Below are positions 62,497 to 64,000 of a stretch of 64,000 nt of DNA, piece by piece (the first letter of the stretch is position 1; each line of letters opens with the position of its first letter). Location of the stretch: NCBI GenBank assembly GCA_963966185.1, contig CAWZYM010000185.1, forward strand, positions 625,001 through 689,000, in the 5' to 3' direction. Origin of the DNA: Rhabditoides inermis. Lineage: Eukaryota; Nematoda; Chromadorea; Rhabditida; Rhabditidae. A program made the translations under genes and the position numbers. The notes below the pieces were generated by a model that was given only the letters and a program-made list of their open reading frames with translations, searched no databases and was not told the DNA's origin.

Positions 62497-62901
62497 ATGC
62501 GCCTCGTGGTCCTTCTCTCGTGCCTCGTTCTTCTAGGACTGGCAAGCAGCGATGCTTTCTGCGGTCTGAGTGAGTGAGCGACATTCGTTAAAAACCGAGA
62601 CTAAGACTAAGTCGATCATTCAGAATGCGAAGATGCGAACGCGTTCAAGGACAGCTACGGACGCGTATTGAACTACAATGGTGCCACACAGGACGATTGC
62701 CTCAACTACTGCCGGTAGAGAGAGAGTGAGAGAGAGGGGGGAAGGGAGGGAGAGATATAGAGAGAGGGGTGAAAAGGAGTCATTTTCAGGGCGTACGCAA
62801 TGTCGCTCGGCCAGCCAGGTTCGTCTTCGGCTGCGTTCCAATTCCAAGGAACTCGCTGTACCTGCTGCACTCTCTTCTCCCCATGCCCGTCCCAGCACTA
62901 G
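62497..62901 (+). CDS. Secreted eight-cysteine peptide, copy 2
   Basis: Three exons, 62497-62569, 62624-62714 and 62790-62901, give 91 residues. The splice sites and phases equal those of copy 1. All eight mature cysteines are kept (CGLKCED, DDCLNYC, RCTCCTLF, PC). About ten residues differ, mostly in exon 2 (for example EDANAFKDSYG against EDAHAFEDGYG). The protein gains a C-terminal His because the stop moved by one codon. The introns are much shorter than in copy 1. Confidence 0.85.
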
Positions 62902-63448
62902 TCACCTCCCACCCTCTCGAATCAACCCAGCGCAGCCCTGCCGAGATGGAACAACTACTGCATACCTGCCTTCACGTTTCATGGCACATGTTCAGCTACA
63001 AGACGAAAACCATTCCTGATGTTCGTGATCGATTCCGTTTATTCACCTCCGCACACATGATACATAAATACTACTCACAGTCAGAATAGAATTCTCTCTA
63101 GAGCAAAACGACAATAGTACACGAATCAATCGATACATCGATAAATCATTGCGCAAAGTGACATCGGGACACAAAATGAGTGCGAAAAATCGGGCGTGTG
63201 GCCTTTTCGGTTAGTACTAATCGTGAAACCATGGTATATAGCATTAGAAAAACGTTATAGCGGCTAGACATAGTCTACCCGAGAGAATGAGAGTGAGAGA
63301 GTATCTCAAGAGAATACTGTAGCACAGAGTACTGTACGCACAGTACCCACCCGTACGCCACGTCTCAGACGCATGTGCAACACCACACACAAAACAACAC
63401 AACAACAATCACAAATAAGGCAAGACACACCACGATTCCCTGCTTAGT

Positions 63449-63965
63449 CTACACCTCCTTCTTCTCCCTCTTCACTGAGGGCGGGGCTGGAGTGGGCGGG
63501 GTCTCCAACTCGCTCGCCTCACTCGGAGACGGCAGCGAGTCCATGGCACTGTCGCGCTGCTCCCTCAGCCGCTCCTCCTCCCTCCTCTCCGCCCGTCGCC
63601 GCCTCCTCTTCTCCTTCCTCGAGTGGGCGGGGACAGAGAGGGCGGAGCTAGTCGTGCTCGTCACACTGACCGCGTCCTCTTGTCGCCTCCTCCTCCTCTC
63701 CTCCTCCTCCTCCTTCACTGGCTGCTCCCTCTCCTGCTCCTCTCTCAGTCGCTCCATCGCCAATCGAATCTTCTCCTCCACCAGCTTCTCCACATCACTC
63801 GAGGCAATCGCCGCCGGTCGACGACGAGTCTGAATCAGCCAATCGATAATGGATCGATAAATAATCGATACGCACCTTCATGTACGCGATACACGACTGG
63901 AGTACAAAGGCGAGAAGAAGAGTGGCGACTTGCGCAGAAACGACCACGTAGACTACTTGCTCCGT
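63449..63965 (-). CDS. One-pass membrane coiled-coil protein, copy 2 (partial)
   Basis: The last two exons, 63965-63876 and 63829-63449, match those of copy 1 at 58991-58480 in length and phase apart from small in-frame insertions (extra Glu and Arg residues). It keeps the membrane segment and the charged coiled coil. The rest of the gene lies beyond the window. It is convergent with peptide copy 2. Confidence 0.7.
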
Positions 63966-64000
63966 CTGAAACAGTGACGTCACAACTACAGGAACTTCTT

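Overview
This is nuclear DNA of a nematode, probably a rhabditid or diplogastrid. Several signs agree: many-exon genes with short GT-AG introns ending in TTTCAG; splice acceptors a few bases before start codons, as expected for spliced-leader trans-splicing; scattered TACTGTAG words in introns; GA/CT microsatellites everywhere; and a MAX-family factor and a short-ectodomain receptor tyrosine kinase of nematode type. No tRNA, rRNA or CRISPR was seen.

Layout. 2.06-6.61 kb (+): a 20-exon receptor tyrosine kinase. 7.1-8.5 kb and 20.8-24.9 kb: repeat-rich DNA with a ~150 bp dispersed repeat and a reverse-transcriptase relic. 8.56-20.83 kb: a 12,267-bp LTR element on the minus strand, inserted into that relic, with LTRs identical by eye and a 5-bp target duplication. 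It carries a BEL/Pao-type gag, a phlebovirus-glycoprotein-like envelope ORF and a spliced zinc-knuckle/coiled-coil gene, but no polymerase. The opposite strand of its 3' half holds three tightly packed spliced genes. 23.79-29.73 kb (+): a 13-exon class 3 lipase. 32.43-34.12 kb (-): a MAX/MXL bHLH-zipper factor. 41.37-51.10 kb (+): a second recent LTR element with only gag. Its 4-kb leader has an array of 5' splice sites and an array of hairpins that share one pentaloop. 54.12-55.79 kb (+): an 11-exon two-repeat nematode protein. 56.7-64.0 kb: a segmental duplication, each copy holding a secreted eight-cysteine peptide gene (+) convergent with a one-pass membrane coiled-coil protein gene (-). 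A small hydrophobic secreted peptide gene lies between the copies.

The host genes look unrelated in function. The two young elements are the most unusual content. Both keep gag and lack polymerase, so both must use reverse transcriptase and integrase from elsewhere. Element 1 adds an envelope and an antisense gene cluster. Element 2 adds RNA structures whose stems covary while the loop stays fixed, which fits a packaging or protein-binding signal. Exon models were built by eye from splice sites and reading phase; functions rest on recognised motifs, not searches.
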